Of a DNA stretch of 64,000 nucleotides, positions 35,795 through 44,826 are shown in pieces. Below the pieces are notes generated by a model. It was not told the origin of the DNA. It did not search any database and saw nothing but the letters and a program-made list of their open reading frames with translations. How positions within the stretch are numbered: the first letter of the stretch is position 1; each line of letters begins with the position of its first letter. The translations under genes were made by a program, and so were the position numbers. Source of the DNA: Bacteroidota bacterium (GTDB taxonomy: Bacteria > Bacteroidota > Bacteroidia > Bacteroidales > Prolixibacteraceae); NCBI GenBank assembly GCA_023251455.1, contig JAHEYT010000035.1:47987-111986 (forward strand), given 5' to 3'.

Positions 35795-37582
35795 CTATTT
35801 GTATAATGGTCCATAAGTAGCGCAGGCGCGGTAATCGGCACCTTCTTTATCGGTTCCGAATGCCGACCATGCACTTGGCCTGAAAATCTGGTCTTCGCTT
35901 ACATTGTGCATGTTTACCGGAATGCGAAGAATTGAAGCCAGAGTAATCAGGTCGGCGCCAATGTGACCGTACGAAATTGCTCCGTGGTTTGCACCCCAGT
36001 TTGCCATTACGCTGTATACATCTTTAAATGCATCGTTATCAGCCAGGCGTGGGACAAACCAGGTGGTTGGCCATGTTGGGTTGGTGCGTTTGTCCAGTAT
36101 TTCATGAACATCATCAGGCAGTTCAACGGTCCAGCCTTCGGCAATCTGTAAAACCGGTCCAATTCCTTTAACCAGGTTTAAACGCGACATGGTAACCGGC
36201 ATTTCACCTGCAGTTTTAAACAGCGAAGAATAGCCGCCTCCGCGGAAGTATCCCAAATCGGCAGGGCACCAACTGGTGTTTTCGAGGCAAGAAGCTGCTT
36301 CGTCTTCCGTGATTTCCCAGAAAGGTTTCATTGCCGGATTTCCGTTGGCATCTTTCTGACGTGCAGTTGCATCGAGAGTTGTTGAGCCTGAGTTGATCAG
36401 GTGAATGATACCTCCGCTGGCTTTTCCGGTTAATTCTTTACCTGTTACACGTTTCACTGCATCCGGGCTCCAGAAAGTACGCACGTCGGAGAAAATTTGT
36501 GCTGTATTAGTCAGCAAATGTCCGAACAGCATTGAAACACCATTCAGACTATCGTTTTCAGTTGCGAACACAAAGGCTTCGCGAATTCCATTCCAGTCGA
36601 ACGACGAATTCATGATGGCTTCGGTAAAGTCGGCATTTGGATAGTAGTCGGTCCATTGACGTTGTCCCTGGAATCCACCCAGAATAGCATTGCGGCCTTT
36701 CGATTCTTCGCCAAACCCCATTGCTTTCAACTTCGGATTTCCAACCATCAAATCGCGGGCAATCAAAGTCATTTTTACCACTGTTTCCCATTCCCAATCT
36801 TTACGTTCGCGTGATGATTGTTTTTCAGGGCGGTTTGTATCCTCTCCTTCAGCGCAGTTGGCTTTAGTCCAGACCATTGCTTTGGCATATTCTTCCTGAT
36901 CAAAAATTCCTTTCTCCATCCGGCGAATAAACTCAACCGATTCAACAAATTCAGTTCTAATTCCAAGGTATTCCTGGAAGAAATCAGGATCGACCATTGA
37001 ACCGGCGATACCCATTGAAGAGTAACCGATTGACAAATACGACTTTCCTTTCATTTGGGCTGAAGCCAGTGCTGCTTTTGTAAAGCGCAACAGTTTTTCC
37101 TGAACATCGGCTGGAATGCTGGTGTCGCCGGCATCCTGAACATCGCGGCCATAAATTCCGAAAGCCGGAAGTCCTTTTTGTGAATATCCAGCCAATGCTG
37201 CTGCCAGGTAAACAGCGCCCGGACGTTCGGTTCCGTTGAAACCCCATACTGCTTTTGGCATTGATGGGTGGGTGTCCATCACTTCGGTTCCGTAGCACCA
37301 ACAAGGAGTTACGGTCAGCGAAACGCCAACGCCTTCTTTTTCGAATTTATCGGCACAAAAAGCTGCATCGGCCACACCACCAATAGTAGTATCGGCAATT
37401 ACACATTCTACTTTTTCGCCGCTTGGGAAACGAAGGTTTGCTTCAATAAATTGAGCGGCTGCTTTGGCCATGTTCATGGTTTGCACTTCGAGCGATTCGC
37501 GCACGCCCATTTCTCTTCCATCAATCACCGGGCGGATGCCAACTTTGGGCAAACGACCAATCAATCTGCTGTTTTGAGTCAT
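35795..37582 (-). CDS. fucI: L-fucose isomerase
   Basis: 595 aa, very close to the family norm. It contains [20 protein letters not shown] at the N-terminus, manganese-ligand regions ATENDSLNG (Glu) and [10 protein letters not shown] (Asp), and the C-terminal [15 protein letters not shown] with the catalytic histidine. It converts L-fucose to L-fuculose (and D-arabinose to D-ribulose). No fuculokinase, aldolase or fucose permease is inside the window, so the rest of the pathway must be elsewhere. Confidence 0.96.
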   Translation of the reverse strand: MTQNSRLIGRLPKVGIRPVIDGREMGVRESLEVQTMNMAKAAAQFIEANLRFPSGEKVECVIADTTIGGVADAAFCADKFEKEGVGVSLTVTPCWCYGTEVMDTHPSMPKAVWGFNGTERPGAVYLAAALAGYSQKGLPAFGIYGRDVQDAGDTSIPADVQEKLLRFTKAALASAQMKGKSYLSIGYSSMGIAGSMVDPDFFQEYLGIRTEFVESVEFIRRMEKGIFDQEEYAKAMVWTKANCAEGEDTNRPEKQSSRERKDWEWETVVKMTLIARDLMVGNPKLKAMGFGEESKGRNAILGGFQGQRQWTDYYPNADFTEAIMNSSFDWNGIREAFVFATENDSLNGVSMLFGHLLTNTAQIFSDVRTFWSPDAVKRVTGKELTGKASGGIIHLINSGSTTLDATARQKDANGNPAMKPFWEITEDEAASCLENTSWCPADLGYFRGGGYSSLFKTAGEMPVTMSRLNLVKGIGPVLQIAEGWTVELPDDVHEILDKRTNPTWPTTWFVPRLADNDAFKDVYSVMANWGANHGAISYGHIGADLITLASILRIPVNMHNVSEDQIFRPSAWSAFGTDKEGADYRACATYGPLYK

Positions 37583-37802
37583 TTTAGAGTAATTTTTTAG
37601 TTTTAAATTTATTTAGATTTTGTGTTGTCCTGTACTGTGCTGCTAAGTAAATACTTTTTTTGAAAATCGGAAGTGTTGAGGAACACATTTAAAGAAATTT
37701 AAGAATGGAATCAAGATGACAGAAACTAGAATTCGAGAATCTCTTTGGTAATCTTTTTTCGTTCAAAAAACGGTTGAAGGGATTTCTGTCTGATTATTGA
37801 AC

Positions 37803-37810
37803 TAAATTTG
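37803..37810 (+). promoter_or_regulatory. -7 box of the PCMD-like protein gene
   Basis: TAAATTTG, 30 bp before the ATG at 37840, fits the Bacteroidota -7 consensus. No clear TTTG is seen at -33. Confidence 0.4.
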
Positions 37811-37839
37811 CGCAGATCGAAAATCAGAGTGACTTCAAG

Positions 37840-38829
37840 ATGAATAAATTCAGACAATATCAAAAATCAGTGGTGGTTATTTTTCTTATGTTTTTATTCG
37901 CAACGACTGCTTTCCCGCAAAATGATCCAACATTATATATAGACAAACAAGGTCAGCTTAATTTTTCATCGCTCGACTTTTGGTATTCACGTAAAGTAAA
38001 GGAATCCATCTTGCTGAGTGGTAAAACGATTGATTTGTTTGGGGTTGGCAAGGTTGATCCCGGAGCGGATTTTTATGACATCAAGTTGAAAGACCCAAAA
38101 TCTCCCTGGGGAACTTCCAATATTTATTCGAAAATGGTACTTGATTTAGGAAACACGAGAGCTTATCCTGAAAAAAGAGGCTCTGGCTATTGCTGCCGGT
38201 TGGAAACTGCTATACGAAAAGACAATATTGCCGGGCTTAAGGTTGAAGTTCTGATTGCCGGAACTTTATTTGTTGGCGAACTGATTGAGCCGGTAAGGGG
38301 TTTGAAAGATCCGCTGAAAAATGTCAGTCAGGGAATTTCGTTTACTAAAAAACCAAAGGCTGTAAAATTCGACTACAAATATCGCATTGGAAATCAAAGG
38401 GTAAAAGCAATATATAGTGTTGATCCGGCAGAAGGAACCGACAAGGCCGAGTTTTGTGTTATTCTTCAGAAACGGTGGGAAGATCAGAGCGGGAATGTAT
38501 TTGCAACCCGGATTGGTGGCGCCCGTCAGTTTTTTACCGGAACTGCCAGTCAATGGATTAATGGCGCCACATTCCCGGTAAGCTATGGCGATGTCACCCA
38601 TTTGCCCGAATACGATGCAAAAACGATGGGCTTAATTCCAGGAGTAGGCGAAGTGTATGTCAAAAATTCGCAAAACAAAATGGTTTCACTGGTCGAAACG
38701 AATTGGGGAAAACCGGACGACGTGCCGACACACCTGATTTTCTATTTTACCTCAAGTTACCAGGGAATTCTTTACCAAGGCTCGCCCGAATCTGTTTTCT
38801 GGGTCGATAATATTGAGTTTGTGTATTGA
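37840..38829 (+). CDS. Exported PCMD-type (putative carbohydrate metabolism domain) protein
   Basis: 329 aa. Signal peptide to FPQ (residue 26). The layout fits PCMD proteins of Bacteroidota: GTSNIYSKMVLDLGN..., then LIAGTLFVGEL, KPKAVKFDYKYRIG, and a closing beta strand PESVFWVDNIEFVY. The fold is predicted to be a jelly roll that binds carbohydrate. The function is unproven. It diverges from fucI across 257 bp, so a link to fucose-containing glycans is possible but weak. Confidence 0.75.
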   Translation: MNKFRQYQKSVVVIFLMFLFATTAFPQNDPTLYIDKQGQLNFSSLDFWYSRKVKESILLSGKTIDLFGVGKVDPGADFYDIKLKDPKSPWGTSNIYSKMVLDLGNTRAYPEKRGSGYCCRLETAIRKDNIAGLKVEVLIAGTLFVGELIEPVRGLKDPLKNVSQGISFTKKPKAVKFDYKYRIGNQRVKAIYSVDPAEGTDKAEFCVILQKRWEDQSGNVFATRIGGARQFFTGTASQWINGATFPVSYGDVTHLPEYDAKTMGLIPGVGEVYVKNSQNKMVSLVETNWGKPDDVPTHLIFYFTSSYQGILYQGSPESVFWVDNIEFVY

Positions 38830-39049
38830 TCAGGAATTAAAAATGGCTGTGAATGGTGTCTGTGGTGTATAAATAAGCCCGAAAAGTATATCAAATATTC
38901 TTCTGATTATTCGTATATTTAATTGATCCTAATTGTTTTAGGTAACTGAAACTTCCCTATTTGTGATTTTCTTATTTGCTTTGGGCTATATCAGTTTATC
39001 AAAGAATAATTCAGAGTTACGGAAAACAAAAATCTAAACTTTTATAATC

Positions 39050-39457
39050 ATGAAAAGTCATTTCATTTCCCTTTTCGATTCCTCTCATCGCTGGATAACA
39101 ATGTCATATTTCATTGCCTCTATCATCCTGATCACTCTTTCCCAAATAATTGGTACTACTGACAACATACCCGGTTTATTAGCCCTTTTTGTGGGGATGA
39201 TTTTACTCTTTTTTGCCTTCGTACATCCATGGAGGAATAGACGGAATTATATCGTCATGGCAAGTTTGTTTTCCGGGTTTCTTGTTTTACTTTTCTTAAT
39301 CATGGTTGTTCTTGCTGAAACAGGTAATGCTAAATATATAGATCAATATCTGGGTGAGGCAGCGGGTATTATCATCACCTTTCTGATTTGTATACCAGGT
39401 ATAACCGTTGGCATTTTGGGGAATATTTATCTGAAGCGAATGAATAAATCTCATTAG
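39050..39457 (+). CDS. Small four-helix membrane protein of unknown function
   Basis: 135 aa with four strongly hydrophobic segments (SYFIASIILITLSQIIG, LLALFVGMILLFFAFVHP, SLFSGFLVLLFLIMVVLAE, GIIITFLICIPGITVGILG). I recognise no family. It is followed by a perfect hairpin terminator. Confidence 0.7.
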   Translation: MKSHFISLFDSSHRWITMSYFIASIILITLSQIIGTTDNIPGLLALFVGMILLFFAFVHPWRNRRNYIVMASLFSGFLVLLFLIMVVLAETGNAKYIDQYLGEAAGIIITFLICIPGITVGILGNIYLKRMNKSH

Positions 39458-39504
39458 ATCTATTAAAATAAACATAGAAGGGGCAGATGCAGTAAACTAA
39501 ATTC

Positions 39505-39560
39505 CCAGACATAAAGAACAAAAGGCCGGATTTCTCCGGCCTTTTGTTCTTTATGTCTGG
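39505..39560. terminator. Perfect 26-bp inverted repeat, terminator-like
   Basis: Bases 39505-39530 and 39535-39560 are exact reverse complements around a TTTC loop. The core AAAGGCCGGA/TCCGGCCTTT is flanked by a further 15 perfectly paired bases. The sequence AAGGCCGGATTTCTCC recurs at 40161-40176. Confidence 0.85.
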
Positions 39561-39743
39561 TTTATCTTACCTCGCTCATTGGGACATCTCTTAAAAAGTG
39601 CAGTTGCTAGTGCTGATTTGTATGCTCACGCTGGCGTTGATTTGTAATCAGGCTTAGTGCTTGAATGTTGAAATAATGTAAACTATTGTGCTGTGAATGT
39701 GTTTAAAACGAGAAATTATTTAAACACATCAAACCAAAAAACT

Positions 39744-40133
39744 ATGTTTACAATAGAACAAATTAAGGCTGCTCATTCGAAAGTAAAGTCAGGCGCCGAT
39801 TTTCCAAACTATGTACAAGACCTTATTCAATTAGGCGTCACATTTTATGAAACCTATGTTTCGGACGGACATACTGACTATTTAGGAACGGATGATTATA
39901 AAACATCATCTGAATCGAAGTATTCGCGACTTATTATTGCTGAACAGGCTGATGCAGAACAATTCCGGCTTAACCTAAAAGCCCATCAACAGGGCAAAAC
40001 TGATTATGCTACTTTTTGCATTGATTGTGCAAAATCGGGTGTTGAAAAATGGGCGGTTCGTATGGATATGATGACTTGCGCTTATTACGACAAAGCAGGA
40101 AACGAACTTTTGGTGGAAGCCATACCACAATAA
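39744..40133 (+). CDS. DUF1398-family protein (YbcV-like)
   Basis: 129 aa from the ATG at 39744 (MFTIEQIKAAHSKVKSGADF), which is the family start; the frame opens at 39693 but that part is leader. The chain matches the small DUF1398 family (VTFYETYVSDGHTDYLG, FCIDCAKSGVEKWAVRMDMMTCAYYDKAG). Function unknown; some relatives lie in prophages, but nothing phage-like is around it here. Confidence 0.82.
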   Translation: MFTIEQIKAAHSKVKSGADFPNYVQDLIQLGVTFYETYVSDGHTDYLGTDDYKTSSESKYSRLIIAEQADAEQFRLNLKAHQQGKTDYATFCIDCAKSGVEKWAVRMDMMTCAYYDKAGNELLVEAIPQ

Positions 40134-40159
40134 AGATGGGGTAGGGAGTTGAGAAATAG

Positions 40160-40183
40160 AAAGGCCGGATTTCTCCTGCCTTT
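40160..40183. terminator. Hairpin between the DUF1398 gene and aroC
   Basis: AAGGCCGGA and TCCTGCCTT pair with one mismatch around TTTC, a shorter copy of the hairpin at 39505-39560. It lies between two convergent genes. Confidence 0.6.
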
Positions 40184-40187
40184 AATG

Positions 40188-41261
40188 TTATATCTGATTG
40201 ATCTTACTCAGCAAATAATGGTCGGCCAGCACAATGGCAGCCATCGATTCAACAATTGGGACTGCGCGGGGCAGTACACAAGGATCGTGGCGACCTTTGG
40301 GATTAATGGTCACTTCATTTTCGGTACGATCTACCGTATTTTGTTCTTTCAGCAAGGTGGCAATTGGTTTAAATGCCACATTGAAATAGATGTCTTCGCC
40401 ATTCGAGATTCCGCCTTGAATTCCGCCCGAATGATTGGTTTTGGTTCGCACTCCGGTTTCAGTCTTAATAAAAACATCGTTGTGTTCCGAGCCTGATAAA
40501 CGGGTTCCATCGAAACCTGAACCGTATTCAAAACCTTTTACGGCGTTGATTCCGAGCATAGCAAAACCTAAATCGGCATGTAGTTTATTGAAAACAGGTT
40601 CACCCCAACCCGCCGGAACGCCTTGTATAACACCGGTTACAACACCACCAACGGTATCGTGATCGCGGCCTGCTTCTTCAATCCGGGCAATCATTCGCTC
40701 AGCAGTTTCAGTATCCGGACAACGTACAATGTTCGATTCGGTCTGGCTTAAATCAAGCTCGGTATACGATTTATTGAGTTGAATTTCGCCAACTCGCGAA
40801 ACGTACGCTTGTATAGAAACTCCCACTTTTTTCAGGAGTAATTTTGCTACTGCTCCGGCAACAACGCGGGCAATGGTTTCGCGTGCCGACGAACGGCCAC
40901 CCCCTCGATGGTCGCGGGTTCCGTATTTCTGGATATATGTATAATCGGCGTGCGATGGACGAAAAACATCTTTCAGGTCGTTGTAATCCGACGAATGCTG
41001 ATCTTTGTTCCGTATTTGAAAGGCAATCGGAGTTCCCTGTGTTATTCCTTCAAATATTCCGGATAAAAATTCAACCTGATCGCTTTCGTCACGTTGAGTG
41101 GTAATCTTTGACTGACCCGGTTTGCGTCGGTTTAACTCATTCTGGATAAAATCCAGATCGATTTCCAAACCGGCGGGGCAGCCGTCAATAATTCCACCAA
41201 TGGCTTTTCCGTGCGATTCGCCAAAAGATGTTAACCTGAAAATTTGTCCAAAGCTGTTCAT
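40188..41261 (-). CDS. aroC: Chorismate synthase
   Basis: 357 aa, full length. Signatures: [20 protein letters not shown] at the N-terminus, [21 protein letters not shown], and the C-terminal [19 protein letters not shown]. It converts EPSP to chorismate with reduced FMN, the last shared step of aromatic amino acid synthesis. It stands alone. Confidence 0.97.
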   Translation of the reverse strand: MNSFGQIFRLTSFGESHGKAIGGIIDGCPAGLEIDLDFIQNELNRRKPGQSKITTQRDESDQVEFLSGIFEGITQGTPIAFQIRNKDQHSSDYNDLKDVFRPSHADYTYIQKYGTRDHRGGGRSSARETIARVVAGAVAKLLLKKVGVSIQAYVSRVGEIQLNKSYTELDLSQTESNIVRCPDTETAERMIARIEEAGRDHDTVGGVVTGVIQGVPAGWGEPVFNKLHADLGFAMLGINAVKGFEYGSGFDGTRLSGSEHNDVFIKTETGVRTKTNHSGGIQGGISNGEDIYFNVAFKPIATLLKEQNTVDRTENEVTINPKGRHDPCVLPRAVPIVESMAAIVLADHYLLSKINQI

Positions 41262-41349
41262 AATACCAATAGTAAAAAGTAAAAAGTCATTAGAAAAGGA
41301 AAGTCATGATGATTGGCCATTTAATAAAGACCATTTCTATTGACTAAAA

Positions 41350-41392
41350 CAAAAAATGTTGTCCCAAAATACGAAATTTTGAAACAACATCT
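41350..41392 (-). terminator. Terminator downstream of the SlyD-type gene
   Basis: On the minus strand GATGTTGT and ACAACATT pair around an AT-rich inner hairpin (CAAAATTTCGTATTTTG), followed by TTTTTTG. Confidence 0.6.
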
Positions 41393-41414
41393 TGAAATTA
41401 TCTGATAGAGCTGA

Positions 41415-42023
41415 TTAACAGCCGCATCCGCAACCACCTTGTTTGCCTTCGGTACTGCATGCACCTTCAGCGCAACCTTCTTCATCGTCGCAACCACAGT
41501 CGCCACTTCCGCAACCGCCGCCGCTTCCGCAACCACAACCACCGCTAACTAAAGCAGCAAGTTCGTCGTCAGTTGCTTCTCTAACTTCAGTAATCTGACC
41601 TTTAAAGAATAGGTTTTCGCCTGCCAATGGATGATTGAAATCCATTTTTACAACATCGTCGGTAATTTCCAGAACCAAACCATTCAAACGCTGGCCGCTT
41701 GTGCTCATCATTGGAACAGATGCTCCAACCGACACGATTTCTTCGTCAAATTCGCCATCGATAAAGAACAGGTGTTTTGGAAGGTCAACAATCGCATTTT
41801 CGTCCAGTTCGCCGTAAGCGTCAACATCAGCCAAACTAATTTCAAACGGATTTCCTACTTCGAAACCTTCCAAAGATGATTCGAATTTTGGAAGCATCAA
41901 ACCTGCGCCAAACACAAAACTCAATGGTTTCTCACTTGTTGCCTGCTCAATTAATTCCCCTTCTGCATCATCGTAATGTAAATCGTATGTCAGGGAAACC
42001 ATTTTGTTTTTTCCTATTTTCAT
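41415..42023 (-). CDS. slyD: SlyD-type FKBP peptidyl-prolyl isomerase with Cys-rich metal tail
   Basis: 202 aa. The FKBP part begins MVSLTYDLHYDDAEGELIEQ and holds the inserted-flap chaperone region (LPKHLFFIDGEFDEEIVSVGASVPM) and FNHPLAGENLFFKGQITEV, the SlyD signature. After residue 160 comes a tail of about 40 residues with ten cysteines, many in CGC and CGCGC form. SlyD catalyses prolyl isomerisation and its tail binds nickel or zinc; in enteric bacteria it feeds nickel to hydrogenase. The tail here is almost His-free, which favours soft or thiophilic metals (inference). Confidence 0.88.
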   Translation of the reverse strand: MKIGKNKMVSLTYDLHYDDAEGELIEQATSEKPLSFVFGAGLMLPKFESSLEGFEVGNPFEISLADVDAYGELDENAIVDLPKHLFFIDGEFDEEIVSVGASVPMMSTSGQRLNGLVLEITDDVVKMDFNHPLAGENLFFKGQITEVREATDDELAALVSGGCGCGSGGGCGSGDCGCDDEEGCAEGACSTEGKQGGCGCGC

Positions 42024-42196
42024 AGCCTTTTATTTAAATTTTTAATAATGGTACAAAGAAATAAAATAAGTGGATAATACAAAAAGTATCCGGCTTTTCA
42101 TTTCACTTAGTTAAAGATAACATCAGAAACGGGCTTTGGTTTAGTTCTCCGGAAGAGATTTTTCCATTCCTGATGTGTCCATGTACTTGCTTCCGG

Positions 42197-43813
42197 CTAT
42201 TTTTTGATCAGTTTTGTCGTGAACTGGTTCTTGCCCTCTTCAATTTTCAGGAAATATACTCCTGAAGTTAATTTATCGAGATTTGTAATCGACTGATTGT
42301 TTGATATATTGATGTGTTCGACCACTTTTCGGCCTGATATATCGGAGATTGAAACCTTAGCAGTTCCGTTTATTCCTGAAATTACAATTTGATCAACGAA
42401 CGGATTTGGGAACACGGCGGCCTGAATTTGCTGCAATTCGGACGTTGAAGTCACAATTTCGTGATTTAAATTGTCGATGCAGAAATATCCGGGAGTATTC
42501 ATTCCCCAGTTACCATTGTCGGTTGAGCGTAATGAGAATTCAAGTTTCGAAATGCGACCCAACTTTTGGAGGTTTACCCATTTCCAGGTATTCAGAATGT
42601 AGTCGTTAGTGCTGTTGCTGTAAGCAAAATCAGCCAGATTGACTTCGACTTTTCCGGTTGAAATACCTGCGGAGTTAAATCCTTCGATAGCCAAAAGCAA
42701 CCAGTCAGGATCGTTTCCGCTTTCACCACCAAATTTCTTCGCATAGGCATCACCGTTTTTCATTGAAAGGTACGCGTAAGTGCTGTTGGTCACGTATAGG
42801 CCAGAAATGATTGTATCTTTAAAGGCAATAGTTGAAACCGGATTTGGATAAGCAACGGCATATCCGACTGAACCGGCAACGCCTTTCCCGGTAATGGCGC
42901 TGTACTGATTGGCATATCCGGGGGTAGTTGCATCCGTTTTTATTGAAGCTGCAAAGCCAGACCAGCTATCCCAGTCAGCTGTATAATCGGTATAAAACCT
43001 GAAGTTACCGCTGGCAAATCCACCTTTTCCATCGCTGCCATTGTAAAAACCTGATGTTCCAAGGTTCATATTTTCGAAGCTAGCAAAAGTGACCGGTTGA
43101 TAGTTGTAAGGTTTTTCACCATTCAAATCATCCATGCAGAAATATCCGGGTGTATTCATAAATCCGTAGCTGTTATCGCTCGAACTCAGGCTGAAACGCA
43201 GTTTATTGGCTTTTTTCAGTTCGCTTAAATCAACCCAGGTCCATTTATTCAGGATGAAATCTTTTGTGTTGTCGGTTGAACGGAAGTCGGCCAGGTAAAA
43301 ATTAAGTGTGTCAACAGGCTTACCTTCAGCATCCAAAGCTTCAATCATCAGTTTAAAATAGTCGGGATCGTTACCACTTTCGCCTCCAAATTTTTTGGCA
43401 AAGGCATCCCCGTTTTTCATCGAAAGATAGGCATAGGTTGAGTTTGTAACGTAAAATCCGGTGGTCTGAGTTGCTGCGCCGAATCCAAGTTCAGCTGAAG
43501 GCGATGGATAACAGACAGCGTAATTCGCGCTTCCTTCGTAGCCTTTCCCGGTTATTGCACTGTACTGATTTTCGTAACCGGCGGTTGTAATGTCGGTCAT
43601 GTTCGAGTAGGCAAAACCGCTCCAGCTTTGCCAATTGGTATTGTACGAGTTGTAGAAAGTGGTATTGCCACTTTTAAAACTTCCGGAGGAATCGGATCCG
43701 TTCCAGAATTTAGCAGGAGCCAAGGTTAGATCGTCGAATTTGGCAACCGATTGAGCCGCAGCATTAATTACTAAAAAAGTGGCAAGAATTGCCGTCATGT
43801 AGATGTGTTTCAT
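42197..43813 (-). CDS. Cobalamin-riboswitch-controlled tandem DUF4465 protein with T9SS tail
   Basis: 538 aa. Signal peptide to AAAQ (residue 21). Two copies of a DUF4465 domain follow, about residues 22-230 and 235-455; each has FWNGSD or FYNGSD, then SGN, WQSWSGF or WDSWSGF, NQYSAITGKG, VTNSTYAYLSMKNGDA, KKFGGESGNDPD and NTPGYFC.D. The final 75 residues are a T9SS sorting domain (AAVFPNPFVDQIVISG, LTSGVYFLKIEEGKNQF, KLIKK). It stands alone behind a cobalamin riboswitch, so a surface-displayed or secreted corrinoid-binding role is the best inference, perhaps analogous to BtuH proteins. Confidence 0.88.
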   Translation of the reverse strand: MKHIYMTAILATFLVINAAAQSVAKFDDLTLAPAKFWNGSDSSGSFKSGNTTFYNSYNTNWQSWSGFAYSNMTDITTAGYENQYSAITGKGYEGSANYAVCYPSPSAELGFGAATQTTGFYVTNSTYAYLSMKNGDAFAKKFGGESGNDPDYFKLMIEALDAEGKPVDTLNFYLADFRSTDNTKDFILNKWTWVDLSELKKANKLRFSLSSSDNSYGFMNTPGYFCMDDLNGEKPYNYQPVTFASFENMNLGTSGFYNGSDGKGGFASGNFRFYTDYTADWDSWSGFAASIKTDATTPGYANQYSAITGKGVAGSVGYAVAYPNPVSTIAFKDTIISGLYVTNSTYAYLSMKNGDAYAKKFGGESGNDPDWLLLAIEGFNSAGISTGKVEVNLADFAYSNSTNDYILNTWKWVNLQKLGRISKLEFSLRSTDNGNWGMNTPGYFCIDNLNHEIVTSTSELQQIQAAVFPNPFVDQIVISGINGTAKVSISDISGRKVVEHINISNNQSITNLDKLTSGVYFLKIEEGKNQFTTKLIKK

Positions 43814-43937
43814 TATGTAATAATTTTGAATGGTTTCAAAATAATTACAATACGCAAAACTGCTGAAATAACCTGATAATTAAAGAATTTGGTTACTCCA
43901 AGCTTTTTCTCCCGAAAGCTTTGAATATTGTAGCACA

Positions 43938-44098
43938 AATGGCAGGTCTTCTGGCTTACTCCATTTTTGCGGCCTTCCCATCCTTCAGCTGACGGACAGT
44001 GGCAAGAAGTGCAAAAATTATTCAGAGTTTACAGCTGCGGGTACAGCTCCGGCATTGAACCGGATTCCCTCTTGATGCCCATAAAAAGCATCACCATT
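43938..44098 (-). promoter_or_regulatory. Second cobalamin riboswitch, upstream of the DUF4465 gene
   Basis: Read on the minus strand: GGTGATGC near 44095, AGAGGGAATCCGGTTCAATG, CCGGAGCTGTACCCGCAGCTGT, GCCACTGT, GATGGGAAGGCCGC and the B12 box AGTAAGCCAGAAGACCTGCC ending near 43941. These are all the conserved blocks of the cobalamin class in order. A -7 box TAATTTTG at 44118-44125 places the transcription start just upstream. About 125 bp separate the B12 box from the ATG. Confidence 0.95.
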
Positions 44099-44190
44099 TT
44101 CGGCAGCTAAGATAGAGCAAAATTAAATTCAGGAGCAAGCTTTCAGGTTAAATAATCCTGAAAATTTATTGATTTTAGAGTGAGTGAAAA

Positions 44191-44697
44191 TTACAAAGTA
44201 GCCAGATTTGTAGTCTTAAAAGTAAAGAATTTCTGAGCAAAGTAGCTGTAAATTACAACAATGCCTGTTGTAATTACTTTCGCAAGGGTTGGCCATAACC
44301 CACCAAATTCAACCAAAACTTTAAGGAAAAAGTAATTGAGAAAAATGGAACCCGAAACTGAAATCATGTAACGAATCAGTTGTACCCGGCCCCGAATTGG
44401 AGAATTGGTAAAGGTGATGAATTTGGCAAAAAGAAAACCGGTGAAAAATGTAACCGGAAATACAATCAGGAAAGCAGCAATGTGCGGACTGATAGAAACA
44501 ATTTGCAAGTCAATAACTCGCTTGTCGACTACAAAGTTGTAACAGATAAAATAAAGGGTAATGTCGAGAACCGTATTAAAACCACCGGTTGCAGCATATC
44601 TGAAGGTTTCCAAAGGAATGAACTTTTGGAAAGGAGCGTAGAAATAATCAATTACCTGAATGATTATCAGTCGAATATGCTTTGCCAGACTTACCAT
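44191..44697 (-). CDS. GtrA-family membrane protein
   Basis: 168 aa from the ATG at 44697 (MVSLAKHIRLIII); an ATG 30 codons upstream at 44787 opens the frame but adds a non-hydrophobic, unlikely leader. Four membrane helices in the GtrA pattern: FRYAATGGFNTVLDITLYFICYN, AAFLIVFPVTFFTGFLFAKFITF, IRYMISVSGSIFLNYFFLKVL, KVITTGIVVIYSYFAQKFFTF. GtrA proteins are thought to flip polyprenyl-linked sugars for surface glycan decoration. No glycosyltransferase is adjacent. Confidence 0.85.
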   Translation of the reverse strand: MVSLAKHIRLIIIQVIDYFYAPFQKFIPLETFRYAATGGFNTVLDITLYFICYNFVVDKRVIDLQIVSISPHIAAFLIVFPVTFFTGFLFAKFITFTNSPIRGRVQLIRYMISVSGSIFLNYFFLKVLVEFGGLWPTLAKVITTGIVVIYSYFAQKFFTFKTTNLATL

Positions 44698-44826
44698 GGG
44701 GGAAACAGATTCTTTTTTACAAATTAAAGAGAAAAGTTTGAAATAATGCCGATCTAAGTGGAAATACAGTGTTTTTTGTCTAGACAACCGATAATTGATA
44801 GTGTAAATTGAGTTTTTAAGGTCTTA

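Noticed and set aside
39575..39660. Sequence with repeated GTGCTGATTTGTA / GTTGATTTGTAATCAGG units that looks like a decayed interspersed repeat
   Set aside because: The units are short and diverged; without a genome-wide comparison I cannot call it an element.
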